DNA of 64,000 nucleotides, taken from Allomyces macrogynus ATCC 38327 (lineage: Eukaryota > Blastocladiomycota > Blastocladiomycetes > Blastocladiales > Blastocladiaceae). Below, one piece after another: positions 1 through 10,800 of the stretch (positions within the stretch are counted from its first letter, which is position 1; each line of letters begins with the position of its first letter). Location: contig GG745339.1 in assembly GCA_000151295.1 (NCBI GenBank), positions 347,982-411,981 on the forward strand, in the 5' to 3' direction. Both the position numbers and the translations under genes were made by a program. The notes beneath the pieces are model-generated. The model was not told the DNA's origin, did not search any database, and saw only the letters and a program-made list of their open reading frames with translations.

Positions 1-241
1 TTCGCCGGGATCCGCCGCCCATATCCGCCCAAACACGACAAGCGCCGGCCGTCCGCGCCACACCAGAGTGTGCCCCGCGGGGTCGCACACAGCACAGCAA
101 GAGAACCCGAGCGCGCGGTCTCCAACCCGTTCAAGCGCGGGAAATTGCCTCTCGTTCCACGTTGCCGCCCCAAGGGAAAATCGAGAGTAAAGAGCCTGTA
201 CCCATGTTCGACGTCCGCCGCGAAGCGGCTTTGCGAGAGCA

Positions 242-721
242 TCAAGGCGGGCGGCCGGCATCCCAATGCCGAGGGCTTCGACGACCGCGCGCCGGTTTGG
301 CGCCGTTGGGGAGGACTGCCGAATCGCGGAGAAGGCCGGCGCGGGCCACGTTCGATGTGGCCGTAGTACGCGGCGGCGTGCAGGACGCCGCGCCGTATTC
401 GGTGCGCGACGACAGGAGAGAGTCGGCGGGGACGGACGTGATGTGCGCGACGAGTAGGGCTGTCACGGGCGCGGGGGGTGGGGTGGGCGATGCGGCCAAG
501 GCGCGCATCAGCTGCGTCCACCCACCAGGTAAGTTGTCGGCGGTCTCGTCATTGAGAATCGTGCGGAGCCGATCGAGGAGGGTGTCGAGCTGCGCCGGGT
601 CGAGTTCCGCGGGTGCAGAGTCAGCTGGGAGCGGGATCGGCAGGCTTGGCGGGTCCGACTTGGCCGCGGGCGTATGACTGCCGGAGTCCGCGGCGAGGGC
701 GGGCAGGACGGCAACGTCCAT
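242..721 (-). CDS. Hypothetical protein, 159 aa open frame
   Basis: I do not recognise this protein. The start ATG at 721 lies in a strong Kozak context (CCACCATGG on the minus strand), and the frame stays open for 159 codons to a stop at 242. The first 60 residues are rich in Ala, Pro and Ser. A short amphipathic stretch follows, with a leucine-rich helix containing LDTLLDRLRTIL, then another Ala/Pro-rich part. The last 50 residues are Arg-rich and look less like coding sequence, so the true 3' end may involve an intron or lie beyond position 1. It is divergent from YAE1, whose start is about 400 bp away. Overlapping plus-strand frames are Arg/Gly-rich, as expected of GC-driven shadows. Confidence 0.35.
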   Translation of the reverse strand: MDVAVLPALAADSGSHTPAAKSDPPSLPIPLPADSAPAELDPAQLDTLLDRLRTILNDETADNLPGGWTQLMRALAASPTPPPAPVTALLVAHITSVPADSLLSSRTEYGAASCTPPRTTATSNVARAGLLRDSAVLPNGAKPARGRRSPRHWDAGRPP

Positions 722-1119
722 GGTGGCGAATCATCGACTTGAGAGCATGGCGACCCAGGGCCGTCCGCTCGTTCCGCGCCCGTGCACTCGACCAGCTGGT
801 GGGCCATTTCCACGGCATCATGGTCATTTTTGGCGTCAATGCTGCAAGTCGTGCGCGTCGTTAGCGGGCCAGGGGTGCTGGAGCGGGGTCGGGCGAGGAG
901 TCGACGGAGGTGGACTTGCATTTTCGGCGAGATCAAAGCGGGGCTACTCCATATCGCAACGCGTGATGCGCCTGCCAAAGGCGTCTCCATGGGAACTGCC
1001 TGCTCCACCGCAGATCAGTCAGCTTCAAGCCGGCTTCAAATGGCTTCGAGCACGAGCGAGACGCTGAACTTGCATCTCCCTCTTCATCATTCTGTTCGCG
1101 CAGAAGACAGTACGGCAAC
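722..1119. other. Intergenic region between divergent genes
   Basis: These 398 bp separate the start of the minus-strand hypothetical gene from the YAE1 start. They probably hold both promoters and 5' leaders. I see no coding signal, repeat or RNA gene. Confidence 0.5.
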
Positions 1120-1754
1120 ATGGACAGCGACTGGGCTTCGGATGTGAACGACGACGACTGGCAGCGGCAGGTCAGCGAGCGCGAATGGCAGCGCCTGCAG
1201 GAGGATCACAAAAAAGTACCAGACGCTGCGATCGTGGCCAATTCACGCGCATCAAGCTCACGAAATGGTGCGGTCTAGGCCGGGTACCGCGAGGGCGTGA
1301 TTGAGGGCAAGGACCAGACGATGCAGGCCGGGTTCAACGATGGGTTTGCTGCCGGATCGGCAATCGGATTACGAGTCGGTCAACTCGTTGGCCAACTTCG
1401 GTGCGTTTATTGCATCGGGCGTTGCTTCACTGGATTGAAAATGCTGACCGTGATGGTGTCTTTGGTAGAGCACAGCTCCTGATCTTGTCGCTGACGCCTG
1501 CAAGGACCAGCGAGACTGAGGCCGACCAACTCTTGGACGAGGGGAATGCGCTGCTGAGCGAGGCCAGCACGGCGCTGCGAGACCTGGCCTATGTCTACTC
1601 GACGGACCGCGTGCGCGCCATGTACGACGCGTCTATGGCACCGACCGCATCGACCGAATCGATTGTCGCGGCATCGAGGCTCCTGGACCCTGGATCCGGG
1701 AGTGTCGCGGCTCTCCGGGGCAAGGTCGAGGCGTGGCTGCATCAGTTCGCGTGA
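1120..1754 (+). CDS. YAE1: Yae1-domain protein (Fe-S targeting adaptor), 3 exons
   Basis: Exons are 1120-1215, 1279-1400 and 1469-1754; the introns (63 and 68 bp) are GT-AG and the second has a CTGAC branch-like site at 1444. The joined frame starts MDSDWASD, an acidic N-terminus like other Yae1 proteins. Exon 2 carries the family hallmark, a deca-GX3 repeat: glycines every fourth residue from GYREGV through GFNDGFAAGSAIG to GQLVGQL. The C-terminal exon is predicted mostly helical. In yeast, Yae1 with Lto1 links the cytosolic Fe-S targeting complex to Rli1/ABCE1. Without splicing the frame stops at 1276-1278, and without the second splice the GX3 region runs into a Cys-rich dead end, which supports both introns. 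Protein length is about 167 aa. Confidence 0.75.
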
Positions 1755-1964
1755 AGAGGAATGTGGATCAGCGAATTAAACCATTCGTTTTGTGAGCACG
1801 CCGGCGAGGGTGAGAACAGCGATCTTTGCCATTTGCGCAACAGGCAAGAAACTGTGGAGGGAGGCACTTCCAATCCCCATATCCGAAATTGAAGCCATTT
1901 ACTACGTAGCGACGGGCAGATCTCGAACCAAACCGAAAAGCGACAAGGGGAAGGGTAGGGGCAG

Positions 1965-2645
1965 TTACAGCTCTTGCTGCTGCTTCTGCTGGCGCGCCGC
2001 CTCGGAAATCTCGAGCGCGCGGGCCGCGGGCGACGTTGCCGGGTTGGGCCAGAACGAGTCGTTATGCCACTGGCGGCGCTGCGCCGGCGTCATGTTGCCA
2101 ATCGGGCCGCGCAGCGTGCCCTTGTTGAGCTCGGCCAGGTACGCGGCGAACGCGAGACCGGCACCGAAGCCGGCCATGGCGCCAAAGGACCGGCCTACAT
2201 GGTTGGAGTGGATGAGTGCGTGTGTGGATCGGAGGAGCTTGGCGGTGACAAGCAGGAACGTACGGTGCAGGCCAATTGCAAGACCCGTCATCAGACCGCC
2301 AAACGCCGAACCCCACTCGTCCTCCTTGTGGCGGTACTGGTTGAACGCGCATGCGCTCGTGGCAAAGATGGCACCGAGCGCGGCTAGATAGTGCGATCCC
2401 GGGGAGCACACGGATCAATCGCAGGCAACGCTGGGTGGGGAAGTGCTTCGTAACGGGTACGCACCGCCCTGCGTCGTGGTCGTGGCCAGGACACGGGTTA
2501 TCGACGAGCCCTTAGGCACCGAGTTGTTCCAAGAGATGGTCGCGGCACCGAGGACAAGACCGACGAAACCGGTCTTGGCGCCGAGCGTCGCGCCCTCGGC
2601 AACACAGGCGCGGTCCGGAACAGGCTCGTAATGGTCGCCGGCCAT
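1965..2645 (-). CDS. Mitochondrial complex I subunit NDUFA11/B14.7-like (Tim17 family), 2 exons
   Basis: Exon 1 is 2645-2465 and exon 2 is 2383-1965, with an 81-bp intron (GTGCGT donor, CTAG acceptor). The 199-residue protein has the Tim17/22/23-type layout of four short glycine-rich membrane helices: residues around 20-38 (GAKTGFVGLVLGAA), 60-75 (GAALGAIFATSACAF), then GSAFGGLMTGLAIGL and GRSFGAMAGFGAGLAFAAYL. Known homologues are accessory membrane-arm subunits of NADH:ubiquinone oxidoreductase (fungal 21.3-kDa, animal NDUFA11). The segment QYRHKEDEWGSAFGG, between helices 2 and 3, matches how this subunit differs from the TIM proteins. The tail is Gln-rich. A TIM22-like translocase subunit is the main alternative and is less likely given the ED-W motif. 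Confidence 0.7.
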
Positions 2646-3239
2646 GGTTGGTACTTGCGGTGCTGGACAAGCTAGAAGGCGCGTGGTTCGGGGGTTGGTG
2701 GATGCGTTGTCGGTCGGAACGATCGGTGTTGGTCGCAGGCACTCACAATCGGCTGGAATTCGTCCGTGGACCAGGTCGGCTTGTGTTGCAGCTGGACGTG
2801 GCCGTGGCAAACGGTCGGTTGGTCGTCGTTTGCGGCCGTGCTCGAGCGGAACCAAAGTCGCGAAATGGCCGATGCAAAGGCGACCTTGCTGCCAAAAGGG
2901 AAGCACGTGTGTAGCATGCCACTCGCATCGTCTTGATCAAGACACGCGTTTCCCCGCCAACACTTGGTAAATTTGTCCCCCACTGCAAACTGCAAACCAG
3001 TTGTCCTCGGGACGACATCGCTTGAGCGACAGCTTCCTCGACAGCAGCGGCTGATTCCGCGCCAGCGCGCCATCTGCACTCTCCACAGAGCGCTTGTTCG
3101 ACGACGAAGTGGCCGGCCCGTCGAGCTGGCCCTCTCTCCATCCACCCTCTGCGCACCCCCTGCTCCCCTACACCCCTCGCTGCCCTCCAAGCTGGGGCCG
3201 TGTCGACGTAGACCCGCCGTAGACTCTTCTCCACCCATC
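2646..3239. other. Intergenic region, divergent promoters
   Basis: This gap lies between the complex I subunit (minus) and the M13 peptidase (plus). Several ORFs cross it on both strands, but all are Arg/Pro-rich or lack family features. The sequence just before 3240 is pyrimidine-rich, as expected of a fungal promoter or leader. Nothing else is seen. Confidence 0.5.
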
Positions 3240-5668
3240 ATGACCTTGACACCGCGGCCGCACCCCGGTCGTTCGGTGCAGCGCGGCACCACGTCGAGCC
3301 GCCGCCTTCTCGCCGCCCTGCTCCTCGCTGTTGGGTACCTCGCGCTGGTCGCGACGACTGCCCATGCCAACAAAGACCAGTTTTGCACGGCGCCCGTGTG
3401 CCAGTCGGCGGGCGACTTTCTGACGCGTACCGTGAACATGTCGCGCAAGCGCAATGAGACGTGTACCAATTTCCACGAGTCGGTCTGCGACGGGTGGCGG
3501 CAACTCGTCGACAAGCCGGATCACAGTGTGTTTCTCTTTCTCTGATCGGGATGTCCGTTCGTGCTTACATTCGACTAATCAAGTGGCCCGATAGTGTCGC
3601 GATTCAGCGTCCTGGCCAAGATCCATCGCGGCCACAAGGCGCGGCTGCGCGGTCTCGTCGAGGACCGGGGCTCCTCGGCGGCCGGCACGCCTGCGCTCAA
3701 GCAGCTGAGCACGCTCTACGACCAGTGCGTTGCTAACGCGTTCCCGGACCCAGAGACGGTGCCCGAATTCAAGGCGGCCCTGGCGCGCTGGCGCGCCATG
3801 GACCTGTCCACGCCTTTGGGCGTGCACCGCGCCGTTCTCGAGGGCATGAAGACGGGCGGCAACTTTTTGTATGGGCTGACGGTCGACGCGAACAGCCGCA
3901 ACAGCGACGAAATGGCCGTATGGGCCAAGCAGGGCGGGCTGTCGCTCGCAAGTCCAAAAGTACGTGCACCTCTTTTTCTCACGGTTCTCCTGATTGAATG
4001 CGAATATTGACCTGCGATTCGCCCGTGATGCAGCATTACACAGACCGTAAGTACCGTTCGCTCTACCTCGACCTGCTGCAGCACCTCTTCGCCGACTTCC
4101 ATCTCTCCGGCGACGCACATGCCGTGCTCGCGTTCGAGACGGAAATCGCGCGCATTTCCGACTCGCCCACGAACCTGCGCAACCCGTACCACTCCAAGCC
4201 CGTGACCGAGGCCACACCCGTGTTCCCAGCCAAACTGCAGGCGCACTACACGGTGATCATGGACTCGCCGGCCTACTTTGCCTCGCTCAAGGACCTGCTC
4301 GCGCACACGCCCACGCGCACGCTCAAGCAGTACTTCCTCGTGCGGCAACTGCAGGCCATGCTCACGCACATGCACTACCAGCCAATGCTCGATTTCCGCG
4401 CCAAGGCCCTGCACATGAAGCCGCCGCCCACGGAAGAGTACTGCCTGTCGGTGCTCGATCGGTATCTGCCGTACCTGACGTCGCTCGCGCAGCTGCAGGA
4501 CCGCGACGCGTACCCCGGTGGCAAGCATGATTGGGTGCGGATGCAGACGGATGTTCAGGATATGGTGGAGCGCATGCGCGAGACATACTTGCAGGTCGTG
4601 CGTGAGAGCAAGTGGATGTCACCGGCGACCAAGAATACGGCGCTCGAGAAGCTCGCCAACGTGAAGCTCGTCGTTGGTGGCGAACCGTGGATGCTCGATG
4701 AGCAGGCCGTGCTCGAGTTTTACCGCGCCTACTCGCGCCGGGTGTCGTGGTACGCGACGTTTATGAACTTCCGGATTCGCGACAAGATCAAGACGTGGCG
4801 CAAGCTCGGCGCACCGAACAAGCGCGAGTCGGCGTACGTATCGTCATGTCTCTTGGATCAGCTGCCTGCGTTCGTCGAGACTAACAACTATGTCGCTAGC
4901 ACCGCGCCCATGGTCGTCAATGCTTTTTACAGCCAGCCCAACAACCGGATCACGGTGCCGTTTGGGATTCTGCAGTACCCGCTCTACCACGTCGACTACC
5001 CGCTGCCGATGAAGCTCGCCGGGATTGGCATGATTGTTGCGCACGAATTCGTAAGTTGTCCTTCGCGCCCACTCTCTTCCCGCCTGCCATTCGTGCTGAT
5101 TTGTCTTCTGCTCTGTGCAACAGACGCACGCTCTCGACTCACGCGGCCGCCGCTACGACCTCAACGGCAACCTGGCCAACTGGTGGGCCGACAAGGACCT
5201 CGAGCAGTTCACGCAGAAGAGCGAGTGCTATGTCGACCAGTACAACGCGTTCAAGATCCATGGCGTCTCCGTCAACGGCCGGTTGACCAAGTACGCCCCC
5301 ATTCCTCCCTTCTCTACCCTCTCCATCCTTCAATGACCCTCTCCCGCTCGACTAGCGCCGAGAACATGGCGGACAACGTGGCCATCACGCTGATCCATCG
5401 GATCGCAGAACAAGCGCTCTACTCGCCGCGCGTGCGCATTCTCAACGAGCACGGCACGCCGATGCCGGGCGCACAGGCGTTTTTCACGGCCATGGCCGCC
5501 AACTGGTGCGTGCACTTTGATGTAGAGGCGCAGAAAACGGCGCTGTTGCATGCGGTGCATGCGCCCAGCAGCACGCGCGTGAATGGAGCGTTGCAGAATT
5601 TGCCGGCGTTTGAGAAGACATTCAAGTGCCCGAAGGAGACGAAGCGTGAGCGGTGCACTTTGTGGTGA
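3240..5668 (+). CDS. M13 family zinc metallopeptidase (neprilysin/ECE-like), 5 exons
   Basis: Exons are 3240-3525, 3595-3959, 4034-5050, 5124-5290 and 5356-5668; introns are 65-74 bp and all phases agree, giving about 715 aa, a normal M13 length. An N-terminal hydrophobic segment (residues about 22-42) after an Arg-rich stretch is a signal peptide or type II anchor, so the enzyme should face the lumen or the outside. The catalytic domain shows the zinc motif HEFTH at residues 554-558, split by the third intron, and the second motif ENMAD (614-618), which supplies the third zinc ligand. NNYV and VNAFYSQPNNRI are the usual substrate-side motifs. The end carries RVNG.LQNLPAF and a terminal C-T-L-W, like the conserved CxxW of the family. 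Cysteines near the N-terminus follow the M13 pattern. Substrates cannot be predicted. Confidence 0.9.
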
Positions 5669-5808
5669 GGGAGGGAGAAAGGGGGGATGACTTGATACTA
5701 CCGGATTCTTTTAGCGAAATACAGTTTGGTGCGGGCACACTAGTGGATGGATGATACACGTTGTTATGGGAAATAAAGGGACAGGCGACCTCGAAGAACG
5801 CTATCCAC

Positions 5809-6680
5809 CTAGTCGCGACGGCGTCTCCGCGCGACCGACGACGGCGTGTTCGCTTTAGCCGTCGATTGCCCGAGGGGCTTGTTATCCTCCTCTTCCTCAG
5901 CGGCGGCATCGCGCTGCTTCTTGGCAGCAGCAGTAGCCGCGGCGGCCTGGTTCTTGGCCACGACGCGGTGCTGCGGCGGCGGGCGCACGGGCTCGCCGCC
6001 GTCGGGGATCGGCAGGACTTGCGCGACCAGGAAGAGCACACCGAGGACGACGGCGGTGCCGAGGAGCGCGACGCACCACATGCTAGATCGATGGAATGCG
6101 TGAGTGTGGGTGGAGAGAGGATCAGGAGGGAATGCGAAGCGTACGGCATGAACTGGTTCAAATACGCGGCCGTATCGCGGAGCACTTGGCTAAACGTGCC
6201 AGCGAGCCCCAAGAACCGACCAAACCACGACATCGGCGACCACCACCACGCCCACGGCTCAATCTTCTCCCACTTCTTCTCGCGGACCAGATCGAGCAAC
6301 GCGTCCTTATCAAACGATTTTACAACCTCGCGCACTTCGCCACCCTTGATATGGTAGAGCGTGGGTAGCCGCGAAATCAAGAACCGCGTTGTCGTCACGC
6401 CATTCTCGTCGACCGACAGCTTGCCGACCTTGATCCTCGGGTCGACGTCGTCGAGCGCACGTGCAAACGCCTCGTATTGCGGCGCGAAGCGCGAGCAGTA
6501 GCCGCACCACGGCGCGTAGAACTCGACAAACCACTCGTCTCCGGACGCGATCAGCGCGTCAAAGTTGCCGTCGGTCAACTCGATCACGCTCGTGGCGGCT
6601 TGCGCGGCGTGGGTCGTGAGCAGAAAGGCCGCGAGCAGTGTCGCGAAGAGCGCGGTGCACAACCGCGCGAAGGACGGCAT
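5809..6680 (-). CDS. Membrane-anchored thioredoxin-like protein (TMX-type, ER), 2 exons
   Basis: Exon 1 is 6680-6145 and exon 2 is 6082-5809, with a 62-bp intron. The 269-aa protein begins with a cleavable signal peptide (about residues 1-29, hydrophobic then AQA). A thioredoxin domain follows with active site WCGYC (Cys59 and Cys62) inside FVEFYAPWCGYC, and a cis-Pro at SRLPTLY. A membrane helix (WCVALLGTAVVLGVLFLVA) begins exactly at exon 2, followed by an Ala/Glu-rich cytosolic tail ending in an Arg cluster (RRRRRD). That layout is that of the TMX/Eps1 family of ER oxidoreductases or isomerases. The basic C-terminal end could serve as an ER retention signal (inference). Its 3' end is convergent with the M13 peptidase, 140 bp away. 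Confidence 0.85.
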
Positions 6681-6915
6681 TGTGTGCGACAAATTGCAGG
6701 AGGAAATGGTCGAGGAAGGGGCGTTGCAGCGTTGTTGAGAGGAGTGAGAGCGAGGAACGAGGGTACTGCTGACTTGGCCGTGGCGACTTGCCGCGACCAA
6801 CGTGACTTGAGCGATCGCCGCCCAGATCATTTCAACCAAAATGTCGAAAGCTGCAGGCCATCCACGACCACCGGCACGACCATCAAGCTGCTGCGACTCG
6901 CTGCAAATTAACGAC

Positions 6916-7555
6916 ATGACTCTCTTGGACAATGAGGAGGTGGCGTGATCCGGAACTGCACGCTCCATCACCGCCAACGAGGCCATTCAGCTCATTCCAG
7001 CCCATGATTCTCGCCTTTCCAGTTCCTGACGCGGCTCGAGGCCGGTATCCGCGCCAACAAGGACTCGGGCACCGTATTCGTGACCATGAAGCGGTGTAGG
7101 TGGCTTGTCTTTCGGCGAACGGTTGCGCTGTTGGGCGTGAGTTGACAACACTCCCTTGGACACACCAACCAGACTCATGGGATGAGCGCCGAAAGGCCAA
7201 GAAGGCTGCCAAGGCCGCGAGGGCAGCCGCCAAGTCCGGCGGCGATGTGACCATGTCCGAGGCTGATGCACCAGCGGCCGACGAGCTGACCGAGGGCAGT
7301 GCGAGCAGCACGCAAGAATTCCCGTGCCTGATGCGCGCCGAGTACGGGCGCAAGTTTAAGATTAGTACCTTGGTCGGTACCCGTTGCGCTTGGCTTGGTC
7401 GCGATTGTGTTGGCCGCTGATACTTTCTGTCTGTGCGTGGGCGTGGCACATAGATCCATCCAGACGACACGGACAAGTTTTTGGAACGATACGCGGGCGT
7501 TGTCAAGCGGTGTGCGGATGTCCTGTTTCAAACGACGGCCGAAGGTGCCGAGTAA
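6916..7555 (+). CDS. SRP14: Signal recognition particle subunit SRP14, 4 exons
   Basis: Exons are 6916-6939, 7023-7095, 7173-7372 and 7454-7555; the last donor (GTCGGT at 7373) is unusual but is the one that keeps frame and family spacing. The product is about 132 aa. It starts MTLLDNEE, continues FLTRLEAGIRANKDSGTVFVTMKRY, and after a lineage-specific insert reaches CLMRAEYGRKFKIST and a C-terminal helix DKFLERYAGVVKRCADVLF. These match the beta-beta-alpha SRP9/14 fold. With SRP9, SRP14 binds the Alu end of SRP RNA and gives translational elongation arrest. The insert between the strands (about residues 35-75) is Lys/Ala-rich then acidic (KKAAKAARAAAK, MSEADAPAADELTEG). Such loop insertions are known in fungal SRP14. 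The start is 236 bp from the divergent TMX-like gene. Confidence 0.85.
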
Positions 7556-7822
7556 ACCATCTTTGTGTTCTTTCGTGTGATCGTGTCGGCTCGCTGGCGG
7601 GTGGAGAGTGCCGCTTGCAAGCTCTTCTTTCTCAACAGTCTCGCTCGTTTGTTGGAGCGGACTGGTTTCGGGTCTGAAAGGGCCCAACGACGTTCGAGCA
7701 ACCAGGACTCGCAACCATACCAAAGTCCACAAAATCAAGGAGCAAAGAGCGCCGTTGCATAATTAAATACCAATCCCCAGTCCTCCACTCTCCCTCCCTT
7801 CCCTCTCCCCCCAAATCTAGTC

Positions 7823-10800
7823 CTACGCGTCCTTCCCATTCCGTTTTTCGGACCCCGACCCGTCACTCCTCGCCGTGGTCCCCGCCGTCACGACAATTGC
7901 CGGCTTCTCCTCGGGCAACACTCCCGACCGCTTAATATCCGGCGTCCCCTGCTCCTGCGCCGAGCCCGCCGCCGCCTTTGTCTTCCCCGCGGGCGTCTCC
8001 AAATGACCCGACGTAAGCGGCGCCGACGTGGTCGCTCCGCCACCTTGCTCTTGGTCGCGCACATGCACGTTCCCATTCGATCCGGCCGAGGTTTTCCCGA
8101 CCGAGTACATGGACCCCATTTGCGCGAGCCGCTGCGAGATGACGGCCATGTTGTTGACGGACCGTGCCAGCACAGGGTGCCGCGAAACGAATCGGCCAAT
8201 GTACCGCGCGCCTGTGTCGGTGAGGAGGATGATGAAGAAGAGTACGAGTAGGACACCGAGGAGGACGAATGTGAGCGAGGCCATGGTGATGTCGAGTTTC
8301 GACTCGAACTACAGGCAGTGAGTGAGTATCTGGCGCGGTTCAATCACGTGCAAGTCGCAGAAAAGAGCCACGTACGTTGGTCCGCATCGTATCCCCCAGC
8401 GAGAACCCGCTCATGAGTAACAAGATCATGAGCAAGAAATCTTCGGCGCGGTTGAAGAGCCGGTTCTTGAATGGCTGCGTCGAGTACTGCACGACGTAGA
8501 TGATGTAGAAGAAGACGCACAGCACCATCGAGTGCACGTCCTCTTTGGTTGACAGCAACACGTCGAACAGCGTCAAGAGCAGCTTTCGGAACGTGAGCAC
8601 AATCTCATAGTACCACAGCGTCGGCTTGAACGCGCGGTACAGTTCCTTGACGAGCGGGTACTGCGGGTCGACGGCGAGACGCTTGCGCGCGTACCACAAC
8701 AGGCCGATGCAGAGGGCCGGCAGGCCGACCACGTAGAAGACGATCACGATCAAGGCTAAGTGTAGGGAGAGGTGATTGGTCAGACGGGAGCGAAAACCAG
8801 TGAGACTGGTCGGGCCGGAGGTGGACGTACCAAATGCCATGAACGGAATGTGCGCCGAGCTACCGCACACAACATCGGGTGCCGCGGCAAGAACGTTCGA
8901 GCTACCGATTTGGATGCAGCTACAGAAACCAAGTCCGTGAGTTCTCCGCGCACCCGCGAATCAAACCACCACCACCACTAATTACTTACTTGACCAAGTT
9001 GAGCGACGCCTTGGCGACCATCAGGTACCCCCACAGCAGCACCCAAATCAGTGCCGATACGGTACGCCAGTTCCAGTACGAGGGCACGGGCGTGCGCGCA
9101 ATCAGCAGGTAGTAGAGCCGCATGATCGTGTAGCAGGCAAACACGCCCATGATGGGCGTCGACGGTGCATAGTACTCGTAGGCGAGCCGCTGCAGCGGGT
9201 TCAGGTTCATGACACACCGCGACCGGTAGTCGGTCGAGACCATCCAGTCGAACCCAAGGTTGATGGTCGACAGGAAGGCCTGCGCCGAAATGCGCTGGTC
9301 GGCCGACATCAAAATCAGGGCCGCTTGGATGAAGAAGACGAGCGACTTGGGGATACCGGCTTCCGTCAGACGCGGGAACCGGATCACTGTGAGCGGTGAC
9401 GGGGTCAGTGCTCTGCTCCGTGATCGAAGCGGTGATGCTAGACGCGAAAGGACGCACAGAAAGCCGAGTAGACGAAACCAGCCGTGAGCGGGATCAGCAG
9501 CCAGCCGGGCGTCGTCGACGAGCAATCCTGGCACTTGTTGCTCCACTCACTATTGAGCTCCGAGGTTAGCTTTCACTCTCGCAAATGGCAAACCAAACAA
9601 CAGCAGCGTACCTGAACCCGTCAGCGCACTTGGAACACAACCGGCCCGACCGATTCACGTCGCACTTGGACTTGCCGACGCAGTTCCCCGGGCGACACCG
9701 ATACAATTTCGGGTCTTTATTCGTGACCGACTCTGGGTCGAGCCACCACCCTTCACTCGCCGTGATATTCGCGCCACCGGGGCAATCACCACCCGTCGGG
9801 CACGTCAAGCACGCCGCGTCCGGGATCAGCGAGTAGGTCCCGGCATCGCACACTTTACACATGTACGACGGGTCGCTGTCGGCCGACGTTTTCGTGTACC
9901 CAGGGCCGCACGAGACGATCGTGATCGGGTAATTCAAACTCGGCAATCCACTTGCCGTGACTTGCAGCGTGTAAGATTGCGCGAGCGTGCCCGTGACGGC
10001 CAAGTTGTCGAACAGGACATAGCCCTGTTGGAACCCTTGCCGGAAAATGGTCGACCCGACCGCGAGCCCGTTCAGGCCGGCAATCTGCGCAATCACTTGT
10101 TCGACCGTATCGAGCGCCGTGTTGTTGAAGTAGTCGACGAGCCGCAACTGCAGCGAGAACATGTCTTTCGGCGAGTAACTTGTCTGCAGCGGCAAGACGT
10201 TGACCATGCGCCACGGCTTGGTCGCCTCGATCGGACCGTAGAGCGCCGTGTTGTTGGTAAACGTGACGCCCGAGTAGGCCACGAGCCGTTGCCAGACATT
10301 GTAGAAAAACGCGGCGCCGGCGCGCGCCGAGTTGTCGGTGATCGACCCGCCGGTGATCACGTTGCTGCTCGACGTCGACTCGTAGAAGACGGCGCCGCCA
10401 AACATGCCCGTATTTCCGACAAACTGCGTGTTCGAGTCGGCCGTGAATCCGTTCGAGCTCGCTGCGTAGATTCCACCGCCGAGCGTCGCCGTGTTCTGCG
10501 ATAGCGTCGACCCATGCAGCGCGACCGTGGCCTTGGCGTAGAGCGCGAGCGCGCCGCCATTCTTGCCCGTGTTTGACTGGAACGTGGTCCCGTTGACGAT
10601 CGCCGTGGAACTGCCGCCCGAGTAGAGCCCGCCGCCGAGCCCGTTGGCCACGTTGCGTAAAAACTGGGTATTGACGAGCGTCAACTGCGAGTTCTGGTCG
10701 GTCTGGATCGCGCCGCCGTCCGTGGCCGCGACATTGTTCTGCAGAACCGAGTTGGTGATGGTCAGCTGCGCGCTGTTCTGCGTCTTGGCACACCCGCCAT

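Noticed and set aside
7823..8284. Separate small membrane protein starting at the ATG at 8284
   Set aside because: The frame joins in phase through a GT-AG intron (8309-8375) to the upstream multipass exons, so it is the last exon of the beta-helix gene.
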